A program made the translations under genes and the position numbers. The notes beneath the pieces are model-generated. The model was not told where the DNA came from. It saw only the letters and a list, made by a program, of their open reading frames with translations, and did not search any database. A DNA stretch of 64,000 nt from Candidatus Terraquivivens yellowstonensis (GTDB lineage: Archaea > Thermoproteota > Nitrososphaeria_A > Caldarchaeales > Wolframiiraptoraceae). Below are positions 42,602 to 52,451 of the stretch, piece after piece (the first letter of the stretch is position 1; each line of letters starts with the position of its first letter). The DNA is taken from NCBI GenBank assembly GCA_023539445.1, contig JAKCEW010000005.1, forward strand, positions 6,123-70,122, written 5' to 3'.

Positions 42602-43532
42602 CACCAAGCCTCTCGACAGCCCTCTCAAAGTCCAGCTCCGTCTCTATTCCCAAACTATGCATGGCTTCGTTTGCTTCGTCTATCGTCTCTGAGTTTGCCA
42701 CAGCTTTTGCTAACTCGCTCGCTTCGTAAAGTATCTGAGCGTCGAGGAAAAACGTTATGCTTGAGAAGATAGACACATACGCAACCCTCGTTCCTTCCCT
42801 TATAGGTACATTACCCCTCACACCCTTGGCTGCCATAATGGCGAGCTTGCTTGCTTCAGTATCTAACCCCTCTAACAAGAACTCCATAAGCTTCACGTCA
42901 TCTTGCGTCATACCCAATGCACCAAGTAAACCGCCCATCGAGGCTATTTCGGACAGTCTCAACTCTAGCTCTTGCGGCTTAAGCTCACCATCGCATCCTA
43001 ACCCCACTACACCTACTATACTCTTAACGCCAGAGTTAACCAATGCTGCGAGCACCAAGGAATCGCATAGAGGGGACTTAAGACCCTCCTCCTTCCCAGT
43101 AGCTAAAACATCTCCTCCGACATCAATTCCGACGATGAAGCCTATACCAAGTCTCTCAGCCATTTCACGAATGCCGCTCGCAAGACCCTTGGCTCCCTTG
43201 GTTAGATCTAAAAGCAGAACTTTCTCGCCCAGCTTTGCGGAGAGTCTACAAGTTTGCGGTATAGCGCCACCCCTTATTCTAGTTTGACTACCGGCTAAGC
43301 ATACCGTTTTGCTTAAAACCTCTTCCACATTATCTAGCTCGTCCAAGGACCTCGGGCCGGGCTTTGGGTCTACGACGAACCTTTCCCATAAGGCTGAGCC
43401 TATCAACACTTCGAACCTATCTTTCCTCAAAGAGTTTCTCGTCGGTATCGTTCCCAGCGCATCGCCACCACCGCCTATACCTACGACCGCAGCCCTTCTA
43501 GTACCCTTTAAGTCGAAACGTTTCCAGTCCAT
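42561..43532 (-). CDS. DUF1152 family protein
   Basis: 323 aa from ATG 43532. AAVVGIGGGGDALGTIPT is a glycine-rich nucleotide-binding-like loop; IGFIVGIDVGGDVLATGKEEGLKSPLCD and VVGLGCDGELKPQEL are hallmark segments of this mainly archaeal family of unknown activity. Follows the geranylgeranyl reductase gene by 16 nt on the same strand. An upstream in-frame start (43568) would overlap that gene by 20 nt and is less likely. Confidence 0.78.
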   Translation of the reverse strand: MDWKRFDLKGTRRAAVVGIGGGGDALGTIPTRNSLRKDRFEVLIGSALWERFVVDPKPGPRSLDELDNVEEVLSKTVCLAGSQTRIRGGAIPQTCRLSAKLGEKVLLLDLTKGAKGLASGIREMAERLGIGFIVGIDVGGDVLATGKEEGLKSPLCDSLVLAALVNSGVKSIVGVVGLGCDGELKPQELELRLSEIASMGGLLGALGMTQDDVKLMEFLLEGLDTEASKLAIMAAKGVRGNVPIREGTRVAYVSIFSSITFFLDAQILYEASELAKAVANSETIDEANEAMHSLGIETELDFERAVERLGVTSYRDYVLRTKG

Positions 43533-43548
43533 GAACAGCACCGAACCT

Positions 43549-44688
43549 TTAAAGAAGCGCCTTTGCAAGCTTTATCGCAAAGATTGGATGAGTTAGTAAC
43601 TTCGTAGCAACCCTTTTAACGTTAAGTCCGTTTGCCAAATCGAGTATATCCGATGCATCAAGTAACGTCTGAAGAAGGTTCAGCTCATCATCCGTCATCT
43701 TTTCCAACGCGCGCATGACCTTTAAACTCTTATTTATTCTCGTTATCCATGGTTCGTATTTCTCATAGAATTCTGAAAGCCTCTTCTTTGACGTGTCACC
43801 TTCGTGGCATGCCTTCGCGGCAACTTCGCCTGCTGCCAAGCCTGCTGCTACCGATGAATGTATGCCCGCGCCTGTCAAGGGTATGACCATTCCAGCAGCA
43901 TCTCCTATGAGCATAGCGCCATCTAGTATGCACTCTTTTATCATTCCGCCGACTGGTACGGGAGCGCCTCGGTAATCGATTATCTTAGCATTTCCCAACT
44001 CCTTCTCGAACATCTTGACAAACTTGTCTAGGTAGAATTTTGCTGGAGCGCCCCTCACACCTATGCCGACCTCTGCGATCTTCTCGCTTTTGGGGAATAT
44101 CCATGCGTATCCGCCTGGGGCTATATCGTTGCCGAGGAAGAACCTTACAACATCTGTACATTCGAGCTTGCAGTTCACCATCACGTACTGGATAGTCGGT
44201 ATGGGTTCCGAGCGCTCATTTATACCAAGAGACCTCGCCACAGTTGAATTGTATCCGTCAGCACCTATGACGACCTTTGCCGAGTACTCATCACGATTCG
44301 TCTTGACCCTCATAACATCTCCATCTCTCCAAACCGATACAACCTCCTCCCTTACGTGTATGTCAGCACCAGCCTCAGCGGCTTGAGCAGCTATCTCCTG
44401 TATGAAGAGCGATTTGTTTATCAAAAATCCTATGTCCTTTATCTCCACAAACTTCATGTTTGGCGCATAAACCCTTGCGTATGCCCTATTGAGGACTATG
44501 CTGGGTTTCGGCTCCACACCGGCTGTTTTGAAAGTTGTTTGACTCGTTGCCTCACCGCACGGTTTGTTTGCCATGATCGTCGGACACTTCTCCAACAACA
44601 GGGTCTTAGCATCGCCCAGAGCTGCCGCTTTCGCTGCCGAGACGCCGGCCGGTCCGGCGCCAACAACTATGACATCGTAGCTACCCAT
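43549..44688 (-). CDS. Geranylgeranyl reductase family FAD enzyme (archaeal lipid saturation)
   Basis: 379 aa. VVGAGPAGVSAAKAAALG (FAD Rossmann), CGEATSQTTF, VIGADGYNSTVARSLG, GGYAWIFPKSE (the PxxYxWxFP-like motif) and GDAAGMVIPLTGAGIHSSV identify the family. It saturates the isoprenoid chains of archaeal membrane lipids. With egsA at 33.4 kb and UbiA at 6.6 kb, the window holds several lipid genes. Paired with DUF1152. Confidence 0.88.
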   Translation of the reverse strand: MGSYDVIVVGAGPAGVSAAKAAALGDAKTLLLEKCPTIMANKPCGEATSQTTFKTAGVEPKPSIVLNRAYARVYAPNMKFVEIKDIGFLINKSLFIQEIAAQAAEAGADIHVREEVVSVWRDGDVMRVKTNRDEYSAKVVIGADGYNSTVARSLGINERSEPIPTIQYVMVNCKLECTDVVRFFLGNDIAPGGYAWIFPKSEKIAEVGIGVRGAPAKFYLDKFVKMFEKELGNAKIIDYRGAPVPVGGMIKECILDGAMLIGDAAGMVIPLTGAGIHSSVAAGLAAGEVAAKACHEGDTSKKRLSEFYEKYEPWITRINKSLKVMRALEKMTDDELNLLQTLLDASDILDLANGLNVKRVATKLLTHPIFAIKLAKALL

Positions 44689-44792
44689 AGCCGAGCACCC
44701 TATCTGAATTTCAAGAGCATGTATTTATCCTTGCCACACCCTTCCATACTGAGTCTCGTGGTGTGGGCTTTGTTAAAGATGAGGACCGACAG

Positions 44793-45915
44793 TTATGGTT
44801 TTTCCATATAGACGATGCTTTCTTTTGCCTCGCCGATCTTTATAACTCTTTTCGTCGTTGCAACCCTTCTGTTTACTATGCGTATCTTTTCAACGTTAAA
44901 GCCTATGCTCTCAGCCAGTCTTGCGATCAGTATATCGGATTCAACGACCCTGTCAGGAAAGACCCCGCCTGCGACTACTAGGGCTACCTTGCCTTTGGGC
45001 TTCAGAACTCTGAACATCTCCGAGAGAGCCTTTTTCATGTCTGAGAAGTAGGCTTTTGCGATTATTGGGAGGTCCATTTCGGGAAACGGGTCTTCAACGT
45101 TTTTTGGGTTCAGGCCCAAGTAAGAACGAACCGCATCTACCTTGACGCCGGGAAGGAAGAGCTCGTATTCTATCCTATAGACTGTTGTGTACTCTATCTT
45201 GTTCAGATATGGTGGCGATGTTATTATTGCGTCGAACGTATCGTCGGGTAGCTGGAGCATCCTCGCATCGCCGAGCATTATCCTAACCTCACAATCCTCG
45301 AGCTTTATCGACCTAACATCTTTGATCATCCTCTTAACAATCCTCTTGAAGAATTTCCTAAATGGCGGTGTCGGCTTCTTCACTATCTTTATTACACCAC
45401 CGTTTTTGTAAGCGTAAGAGGCTTTCATGGCGCTCCTCATAAGAGCTAGCATGAAAAAGCCCTTGATGTTTTCCTCCATCTCGGCGATCCTGTCCCTGAA
45501 GAACACAACATCCTCAAGGACCGGTCTGCTGAAGGCCCTCTTTACGAGCGGGTCAAGACCTTCCAGCGAAGGCTTGGAGTAAGGAATCGAAAATAATGAA
45601 TCCGCTTCCTTCTCCAGCAAATCTGCATCGTATCTGGTAGTCTTGGTTTGCGATACAAACACGGCCAATGGTGACGAATCAACACCACAGGAGTTTACAC
45701 CTACCTCCATACAGGCAAGCGCCGTCGTACCGGAGCCGAGAAACGGGTCAAGCACCCAACTCCCTTTACCTAAGTTGAACTCCTTAAGCATCAGCCAAAC
45801 GAAATCTCTCGAGAATCCTTCCTTAAAGAAAAAACCAGTTATGCACAGGTATGTTCTTATTCGGGACGAAGGTCACAAGCTTTCCGAGGTCGTACCTCTC
45901 CTCGATCACGAACAT
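44793..45915 (-). pseudogene. Archaeal SPPY-type DNA methylase gene with a one-base frameshift
   Basis: From ATG 45915 one frame encodes LVTFVPNKNIPVHNWFF and stops at a TAA. The next frame continues FKEGFSRDFVWLML, then WVLDPFLGSGTTALA (SAM-binding motif I) and AIITSPPYLNKIEY (catalytic SPPY) to the stop at 44793. The switch is at a run of six T (minus strand; 45829-45834); one T fewer gives ...WFFFKEGFSRDF... with no gap. The whole looks like the archaeal orphan N4/N6 DNA methylase family. It could be a sequencing error, a real mutation or programmed slippage. It starts 3 nt after the PfpI gene stop. Confidence 0.8.
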
Positions 45916-45918
45916 ATG

Positions 45919-46458
45919 CTACTTCCCCCTAAGCTTAGTGGCCTCTGCTATTATTGTCTTACAGAAGCTTGGGAGATCGTCAGGAACTCTGGACGTTATT
46001 ATGTTTCCGTCCACAACTACTGGAGCGTCTATGAATGTAGCGCCGGCATTTATCACATCATCCTTAATCCCGCTGACACAGGTTACCTTCTTCCCATTCA
46101 GTAACTTAGCTGATATTAGAAGCTGTGGCCCATGGCATATGGCACCTATTATCGCTCCTTTCTGCCCATGTTTCCTGACAAACTCCACAACCCTGCTATC
46201 CCTCCTCAGCCTATCAGGAGACCAACCGCCGGGAATTATGACTATGTCAAAGTCCATGCTAAGGGCTTCATCTATCGTTAGGTCTGGAACTATCGACAGG
46301 CCATGCTTACCTCTGTACACATCCCTTGTCGGCGCCACAACCTTCACATCAGCACCTTCCTCTATGAACCTGAGCAACGGGTAGTGGAGCTCCAAGTCCT
46401 CATAATCAGGGCCAGCAAGTATTGCAACCCTTTTACCTGAAAGGCTCAAGCCGAGCAC
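45919..46458 (-). CDS. DJ-1/PfpI-family protein
   Basis: 179 aa. YEDLELHYPLLRFIEEGADV, IPGGWSPDRLRRD and AICHGPQLLISAKLL (nucleophile-elbow Cys followed by His) are the family motifs. Archaeal PfpI members act as intracellular proteases or glyoxalase III/deglycases. Upstream of, and nearly abutting, the frameshifted methylase gene; probably one transcript. Confidence 0.9.
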   Translation of the reverse strand: MLGLSLSGKRVAILAGPDYEDLELHYPLLRFIEEGADVKVVAPTRDVYRGKHGLSIVPDLTIDEALSMDFDIVIIPGGWSPDRLRRDSRVVEFVRKHGQKGAIIGAICHGPQLLISAKLLNGKKVTCVSGIKDDVINAGATFIDAPVVVDGNIITSRVPDDLPSFCKTIIAEATKLRGK

Positions 46459-46565
46459 CTTTTTAGCGTGGGCGCTTATCGTATAAAAAAATAGCGCACG
46501 TATTAAGTCCTTATATAGAGCTACGGTTAAAATTGATTTTGAGGGAAGGGCTTTTGCAAAAGGAT

Positions 46566-46871
46566 ATGCCCACCGTGAAGCAGGTTATTGAGGCTCTAAA
46601 GAACTGCTACGACCCAGAGATTCCGATAAACATAGTAGACCTTGGTCTTATCTATGACGTTCAGGTGAGGGATGATGGTAGCGTGTACGTTAAGATGACC
46701 CTTACGGCTCCGGGTTGTCCTATAGGGTATTTTCTTGTTGAGCAAGTAAAGGAGACTATAATGCGTGATGTGAAGGGCGTGCGGAGGGTTGACGTGGACC
46801 TAGTATTTGATCCGCCATGGAATCCGGGAATGATGAGTGAAGAAGCCAAGAAGATGCTTGGCATCGAATGA
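46566..46871 (+). CDS. MIP18/SufT-like Fe-S assembly protein
   Basis: 101 aa from ATG 46566; in-frame TTGs at 46533 and 46554 are alternatives, the latter with a Shine-Dalgarno GGGAAGGG. CYDPEIPINIVDLGLIYDV, MTLTAPGCPIGYFL and VFDPPWNPGMMSEEAKKMLG are the MIP18 hallmarks including the reactive Cys. Helps Fe-S cluster maturation. It is the stand-alone counterpart of the N-terminal domain of the Mrp protein at 19.2 kb. TATA box TTATATA at 46511-46517. Confidence 0.88.
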   Translation: MPTVKQVIEALKNCYDPEIPINIVDLGLIYDVQVRDDGSVYVKMTLTAPGCPIGYFLVEQVKETIMRDVKGVRRVDVDLVFDPPWNPGMMSEEAKKMLGIE

Positions 46872-46977
46872 GTTAAACCTCAATCCCTAAACTACGACTT
46901 GAGTGCAACAGCCGTCCAGATATTATAGGAAAGCTTAAGCGAAGGCTTTATCGAACACCTAAAGGGTTAACTGGCAC

Positions 46978-49311
46978 ATGGAGCTGGTACCGAGAATACA
47001 GGAAAAAGCATGGAACCCGTCAATTGAAAAGAAGATGCTCGAGCTTTGGGAATCGGAAAACCTTTACGTCTTTAACATAAGGAGCAAGAAGAAAAAATTC
47101 GTTATAGACACGCCACCACCGTACCCTTCAGGAAGGCCATGGCACATAGGAGCGGCAGCCCAATACTCCCAGATCGACATGATAGCAAGGACGGCTAGGA
47201 TGCTGGGTTATGAGGTATTGTTCCCCATAGGTATCGATAGGAATGGCATACCCGTCGAGCTTTACGTCGAGAGAACGTACAAGGTCTCCATGAGGTCGGT
47301 ACCAAGAAAGGAGTTCATCGAACTCTGTAGTAAAGCTCTCGACGAGTTGGAGGCAGAAATGCTGTCCATAATGCGAAGGATGGGCTTAAGCGCTGACTTC
47401 GAGAATCATTATAGGACCGATTCTCCGGAGTATAGAGCCCTAACCCAGAAGACCTTCATCAAGCTTTGGAACGAGGGTTTGATCTATGAAGCAACAAGAC
47501 CGAACAACTACTGCTGGGAATGCGGAACGACGATAGCGGACGCTGAGGTCGAGTATGAGGAACTTCCGACGAAACTCGTTTACATGAAATTCAAGGTCAA
47601 AGAAACAGGCGAGGATTTGGTCGTGGCGTCAACAAGACCGGAGCTCCTGTGCTCCTGTAAGGCTATCATCGTAAATCCAAACGACGAGAGGTATGTTCAC
47701 ATTCATGGGTTGCATGCAATAGTCCCGATTTACTCAACGGAAGTGCCAATAATACCGCACCCGGCAGCCAAGCCTGAGTTTGGCACTGGTGTTATGATGG
47801 TCTGTAGCTACGGTGACTACACGGATGTCCAGCTATTCAGGGAGCTTGGTTTGGAAGAGGTCGTGGCAATAGGCGAGGATGGAAAGATGACGGAAAGGGC
47901 GGGTAAGTATGCAGGCCTCAAGGTCGAGGATGCAAGAAAGAAGATCATCGAGGACATGGAGCGCGAGGGGCTTCTCGTAAAGGTCGAGGATATAGTCCAT
48001 AGGACCCCAATCTGCGAGAGGAGCAAGACACCGATAGAAATAATCCCGATGAAGGAGTATTATCTCAAGCAGCTTTATGCCGTGAAGGACCTGGATAGGT
48101 TAGCAAGGAAGATGAAGTTCCATCCGGAGATGCATAGACAACTCTTACTGGACTGGATAAACTCCCTTAAGATAGACTACCCCATCTCGAGACGCAGGTA
48201 CTACGCTACCGAAATACCGATCTGGTACTGTAAACGTTGTGGCACGCCCATTGTACCGCCGCCAAACAGGTACTACAGACCTTGGTGCGAACCCCCTCCA
48301 TTTGAAGCATGTGAAAAGTGCGGATGTACGGAATTCATCGGCGAGGAAAGGACTTTTGATACATGGATGGATTCTAGTATCTCACCACTTTTCATCACAA
48401 AATACAATACCGATGAAAAATTCCACAAGGCTCTCTATCCCGCTAGCATAAGACCACAAGGCAAGGACATTGTCAGGACTTGGCTCTACTACACCCTACT
48501 CAGATGCTATCAGCTCACAGGGAAGGAACCATTCAAGCACGTCTGGATATCTGGATTAGGTCTTGACGAGAAGGGAGAGAAGATGAGTAAAAGCAAGGGC
48601 AACGTCATAGACCCTGTCCCCATACTGGAGAAGTACGGCGCCGATGCATTTAGGTTCTGGAATGCGCAGGAAGCCAGTTTAGGTTACGACTTTAGAATAT
48701 CCGAGGCAAGGATTGCGAGCGCTACGAAGTTCCTGACGAAGCTCTGGAACTTATCGAGATTCGTATCCTCCTTCCCAATACCGAGAAGGGCGAAACTCAT
48801 GCCGACGGATAAATGGATACTCGCGGAGCTTTCGGTCCTTATACGTGAGTCTTTAAAGCATTACAAGGATTTCAACTTCTTCTATCCTGCTAGATTGATT
48901 AGGGACTTCGTCTGGAATGTGTTCGCCGACCATTACGTGGAGATGGTCAAGACTAGGGCTTATGGTGTAGGGTTCACGAAAAGTGAGCAAAAAGCTGCTT
49001 GGTTTACTTTGCACACTGTTCTCAAGAGCGTGCTCCTCCTCTTGGCACCCATAGTACCCTTCATAACGGATGCGCTGTGGAGACAACTGTATGGCAAACA
49101 TAGCATACATCTAGAAACCTTCCCGAAGGCCATTTGGTCCACCGCTTACAGGAAGTTTACTGAACCCCTCATCGAGTTTAATTCTAGCATATGGGCAAAA
49201 AAGAAGAGCTTGGGCCTTTCTTTGAAGGACCCGATAGAATGCGAGATACCAAGAAAACTCAGGGTATTCGAAAAGGACCTTAAGGCCATGCACAACATAA
49301 AAAATGGGTGA
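46978..49311 (+). CDS. valS: Valyl-tRNA synthetase
   Basis: 777 aa. TPPPYPSGRPWHIGAA (HIGH), the editing CP1 domain with STRPELLCSCKAI, zinc cysteines at CWECGTTIADAEVEYEELPT and CKRCGTPI...CEKCGC, and KMSKSKGNVIDP. RTFDTWMDSSISP is typical of ValRS. Shorter than many bacterial ValRS because the C-terminal coiled coil is lacking, which is normal for archaea. GGCTTTATC about 29 nt upstream is the likely TATA box. Confidence 0.95.
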   Translation: MELVPRIQEKAWNPSIEKKMLELWESENLYVFNIRSKKKKFVIDTPPPYPSGRPWHIGAAAQYSQIDMIARTARMLGYEVLFPIGIDRNGIPVELYVERTYKVSMRSVPRKEFIELCSKALDELEAEMLSIMRRMGLSADFENHYRTDSPEYRALTQKTFIKLWNEGLIYEATRPNNYCWECGTTIADAEVEYEELPTKLVYMKFKVKETGEDLVVASTRPELLCSCKAIIVNPNDERYVHIHGLHAIVPIYSTEVPIIPHPAAKPEFGTGVMMVCSYGDYTDVQLFRELGLEEVVAIGEDGKMTERAGKYAGLKVEDARKKIIEDMEREGLLVKVEDIVHRTPICERSKTPIEIIPMKEYYLKQLYAVKDLDRLARKMKFHPEMHRQLLLDWINSLKIDYPISRRRYYATEIPIWYCKRCGTPIVPPPNRYYRPWCEPPPFEACEKCGCTEFIGEERTFDTWMDSSISPLFITKYNTDEKFHKALYPASIRPQGKDIVRTWLYYTLLRCYQLTGKEPFKHVWISGLGLDEKGEKMSKSKGNVIDPVPILEKYGADAFRFWNAQEASLGYDFRISEARIASATKFLTKLWNLSRFVSSFPIPRRAKLMPTDKWILAELSVLIRESLKHYKDFNFFYPARLIRDFVWNVFADHYVEMVKTRAYGVGFTKSEQKAAWFTLHTVLKSVLLLLAPIVPFITDALWRQLYGKHSIHLETFPKAIWSTAYRKFTEPLIEFNSSIWAKKKSLGLSLKDPIECEIPRKLRVFEKDLKAMHNIKNG

Positions 49312-49318
49312 ACTAAAC

Positions 49319-50248
49319 TTAGTGCTCCACCTTGCTCCAGTACTCATCGACTTGCTTCTGTATCTCGGCAATAATGCTCTCATTCTTTACCGGTTTGAAT
49401 AGGTGAGCGAACCTTCTCTGGACCTTTAGGTAATCCTCGACCGGTTTTCTTTTTGACGGAATGTATGTATGCGTAACCTCGCCATATACTGCCTCCTTAA
49501 GCGGCCATATTCCAGTCTCGACGGCAAGCTTAGCCAATTTCACGGATTCTGAAGTTTCTGCGCCCCAGCCTGTAGGACATGGAGAGAGCGCTAGGAAGAG
49601 CTTCGGTCCCTTGAAGCTAAGCGATTTCTCTACCTTCCTAAGCATATCAATAACATGCGACGGTGATATCGTCGCAACGTAAGGCGGTCTATGGCTTCGC
49701 CATATCTCGAAAAGGTCTTTCTTGGGAAGGACGTTTCCAGCGGGATACAGATGCGTGGGTTTTGTGGTCGCTGTTCCGCTACCCATCGGCGATGAAGAAG
49801 AGGCTTGAAAACCAGTGTTACCGTATGCCTCGTTATCAACACATAGGTAGAAGAAGTCTAGGCCCCTATGTATGGCCCCCGACGTTGCTTGCAGACCTAT
49901 ATCTGAGGCGGCCCCATCTCCTGTTACGACTACGACCTTAAGATTTTCTGTTGGGTCCAGTTTGCCCTTTTTGATGAGTATGTCTAACGCGTCCCTTATA
50001 CCCTGCGCACCGGCCGGTGCGGATGGCATTGCTATGTAAAACCACGAAGACTTGAGCGGTGTGTACGGAAACGTTGCCATTAAAGTTACACAACCGGCAG
50101 CATTCACCCACACAACATCACCACCTAGCGCTTTGTGGAAAAGCCTCATGACCTGTAGAGCTCCGCATCCAGCACAGAGGGGCGTCCCTGGTACAAGGAA
50201 TTCTTCCTTGGGCACGTCCTTTAACGTTTTATACTTTATGATGCTCAT
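49319..50248 (-). CDS. porB: 2-oxoacid:ferredoxin oxidoreductase (Por type), beta subunit
   Basis: 309 aa. The TPP-binding subunit: PLCAGCGALQVMRLF and NAAGCVTLMA hold cysteines of the first [4Fe-4S], VVVTGDGAASDIGLQATSGA is the GDG..(N) TPP motif, DNEAYGNTGFQASSSSP the metal/pyrophosphate loop, and SPCPTGWG the last Cys. Decarboxylates pyruvate or a similar 2-oxoacid with ferredoxin reduction. Last gene of the gamma/delta-alpha-beta run. Confidence 0.93.
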   Translation of the reverse strand: MSIIKYKTLKDVPKEEFLVPGTPLCAGCGALQVMRLFHKALGGDVVWVNAAGCVTLMATFPYTPLKSSWFYIAMPSAPAGAQGIRDALDILIKKGKLDPTENLKVVVVTGDGAASDIGLQATSGAIHRGLDFFYLCVDNEAYGNTGFQASSSSPMGSGTATTKPTHLYPAGNVLPKKDLFEIWRSHRPPYVATISPSHVIDMLRKVEKSLSFKGPKLFLALSPCPTGWGAETSESVKLAKLAVETGIWPLKEAVYGEVTHTYIPSKRKPVEDYLKVQRRFAHLFKPVKNESIIAEIQKQVDEYWSKVEH

Positions 50249-50249
50249 C

Positions 50250-51476
50250 TTACTGACCTCCTGAGGCCAACTTCAACAGGGATTCAACAAGCACAGCCTC
50301 GTCCTCACGGAATAACAACAAGGGCCCATCCGGTCCTGCCCTAAGCGACGCCAACCTGTTGGCAACTCTTACGGCATGCTTGAACTCCTCTAGGCTTATG
50401 GACTTTCCTCCTAGACCTGCAATTACCGGTAGTATAACCTTGGGTCTGTCTTCTAAGTGGTAGAGGGCCTCGGCGATCTCTGGACAGGTTATTCCGCCTT
50501 TACCTACGGATATGTTCTGATCGATGACTACCACGCACCTTTTACCCCTGAGGCTCTTGATGATGTCATCCGTCGGGAATGGTCTGAACAACCTTATCTT
50601 AAGCAGTCCTACTTTATGCCCTTCTTCCCTCATAGCATTTACGGCCTGCTTACCGATGGATGTAAAGGAATTGGACATGACGATGACAGTATCCGCATCA
50701 TCTAACATATACTCTTCTACTGGTGCATAGGTTCTGGAGAATAACCTTTCAAACTCTTTTGCCGCATCCATGAACACGTTGAGAGCGTTACGCGAAGCCA
50801 TATGCATTTGGTACTTGAAAAACGAATACAATGGCGGTATAAGGACTGGTGTACCCTTTGCGACAGGTGCTGAAGCCCTAATAGGGTTAACAGGTTTGTA
50901 CTCTGGAAGGAACTCATCTACTGCACTTTGCTCAGGTAAATCGACACTCTCTCTCGTGTAAGAAAGGTGAAAACCATCTATGTTAACGATGGCGGGTAGC
51001 AAAACCCTGTGATCCTCAGCCACCCTATATGCGAGGAGTACAAGGTCCAGCGCTTCTTGCACATTTTCGGTATGAAACTGTAGGAAGCCGGAGTCTCTTG
51101 CCGCAAGTACATCGTTGTGGTCAGGCTCGAGCGTTATCGGAGCTGCAAGCGCCCTTGCGACGTTTACAAGAACTAATGGAGCTCTCCAACCAGCTATGTT
51201 GTACAACATCTCAAAACCGTACAAAAGACCTTGGCTCGACGTCGCTGTGAAAACTCTAGCACCGGTCGCTGCGGCGGTGCCTGCTGCTGTTAGTAGGGAG
51301 TGCTCGGACTCCATCTGCACAAACATGGCATCCATCTCTCCCTTCCTTACCCACTCGCTTAGTATCTCGATGATCTCTGTTTGAGGCGTGATTGGATAGG
51401 CGGGGATGTAATCGACCCTTGCCAGCCTCGCAGCCCACGCGACGGCTTGTGATCCTGTAAGCATCTTCAGGACCAT
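50250..51476 (-). CDS. porA: 2-oxoacid:ferredoxin oxidoreductase (Por type), alpha subunit
   Basis: 408 aa from ATG 51476. LTGSQAVAWAARLARVDYIP, AYPITPQTEIIEILSEWV, ESEHSLLTAAGTAAATGARV and TSSQGLLYGFEMLYNIAGWR are hallmark pyruvate-binding segments. The frame is open to 51545, but those codons overlie the end of the gamma/delta gene; the chosen ATG leaves a 10-nt overlap. Beta begins 1 nt after its stop. Confidence 0.93.
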   Translation of the reverse strand: MVLKMLTGSQAVAWAARLARVDYIPAYPITPQTEIIEILSEWVRKGEMDAMFVQMESEHSLLTAAGTAAATGARVFTATSSQGLLYGFEMLYNIAGWRAPLVLVNVARALAAPITLEPDHNDVLAARDSGFLQFHTENVQEALDLVLLAYRVAEDHRVLLPAIVNIDGFHLSYTRESVDLPEQSAVDEFLPEYKPVNPIRASAPVAKGTPVLIPPLYSFFKYQMHMASRNALNVFMDAAKEFERLFSRTYAPVEEYMLDDADTVIVMSNSFTSIGKQAVNAMREEGHKVGLLKIRLFRPFPTDDIIKSLRGKRCVVVIDQNISVGKGGITCPEIAEALYHLEDRPKVILPVIAGLGGKSISLEEFKHAVRVANRLASLRAGPDGPLLLFREDEAVLVESLLKLASGGQ

Positions 51477-52348
51477 GCCGTCTCCCTCTCCACTCTTATC
51501 GCATTCCTTGGACATTCCGTCGTGCACACTAGGCAGCCTTTGCAATGGTCGTAGTTTATGACAGGGTAACCCCGCTCATCCAAGGAGATGCACGCCTCAG
51601 GACAGTAGATGTAGCAGATGCTGCATGCTGTACAAAGATTCTTATCTACGATCGGTTTGAATACCCTCCAACTACCCGTTTTCCTTAATGCTGTGTTTCC
51701 TACAGAGAGTAAGTCCGGAATACCCTTCTCACCTAAGTACCGAACCTCTACCACTTTGTGTAACGGCTTGTGGTTTAACCCACGCAATCCTACAGACTCT
51801 GTACTTAGATAGCATTCTTTGGCCAATTGGACATTCTTCTCTATTATATCGGTTTCGAGTCCTAGCTCTGCGAGCTCTTCTTCCACAGCGCCGAGCGTTG
51901 ATTGGAGGCTTATCAATCCAGAGAGTTTGCAGGCAACGGCACCCATGGCGGCGCTTAGTATGTCCTTACCTACGTACTTCAACGCTAGGCCTGTTAAGTC
52001 GCCGTAGATTACGCGTATCTTCTTCAACTGTTCAATCGATACTTCTTTCGGCGAGTTGACGAAAAGAACAGAATCCTCCGCCATGCCCTCAAGCGGTTTG
52101 ACAGTCATGTCAAATAATAACGAAGGCGTCGTGACAAGCACGTAACTTGGATTAAATATATGCCCGCGCTCCATTATCGGAGCGTCGGATAACCTGACGA
52201 AGGTTGTTATAGGCGCCCCACGCCTTTCAGCACCATATATCGCAAAGTCTTGGGCAAAAAACCCCTCAAAGAAGGCGGCCTTACTGAGAATACGGCCAGC
52301 AGTTTTTATCCCTTGACCGCCCCTTCCATGAAACCTAAACCTTACGAT
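51467..52348 (-). CDS. porG: 2-oxoacid:ferredoxin oxidoreductase, fused gamma-delta subunit; no canonical start codon
   Basis: About 293 aa. The gamma part begins VRFRFHGRGGQGIKTAGR and continues FFAQDFAIYGAERRGAP without a break; the C-terminal delta part has two [4Fe-4S] motifs (CTACSICYIYCPEAC and CKGCLVCTTECP). The frame is closed by TGA just 5' of the gamma start, and no ATG, GTG or TTG occurs before the conserved segment. An ATC at 52348 is 9 nt behind a perfect GAGGTGA and would give the usual N-terminal length. A GTG at 52361 is in another frame. TATA box TTTATATC near 52388. Confidence 0.85.
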   Translation of the reverse strand: MVRFRFHGRGGQGIKTAGRILSKAAFFEGFFAQDFAIYGAERRGAPITTFVRLSDAPIMERGHIFNPSYVLVTTPSLLFDMTVKPLEGMAEDSVLFVNSPKEVSIEQLKKIRVIYGDLTGLALKYVGKDILSAAMGAVACKLSGLISLQSTLGAVEEELAELGLETDIIEKNVQLAKECYLSTESVGLRGLNHKPLHKVVEVRYLGEKGIPDLLSVGNTALRKTGSWRVFKPIVDKNLCTACSICYIYCPEACISLDERGYPVINYDHCKGCLVCTTECPRNAIRVERETAWS

Positions 52349-52385
52349 AAAGGGGCTTCACCTCGTCATAAATTATGATGACCGA

Positions 52386-52394
52386 CGATATAAA
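52386..52394 (-). promoter_or_regulatory. TATA box of the Por operon
   Basis: Minus-strand CTTTATATC, predicting a transcript start at about 52361-52365, directly before the GAGGTGA ribosome-binding site. Confidence 0.5.
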
Positions 52395-52451
52395 GTTGCA
52401 CGAATTTGGCGCTTGGTAAACTTTTTAACGTCCTACCAACGTTCCAAGTAT

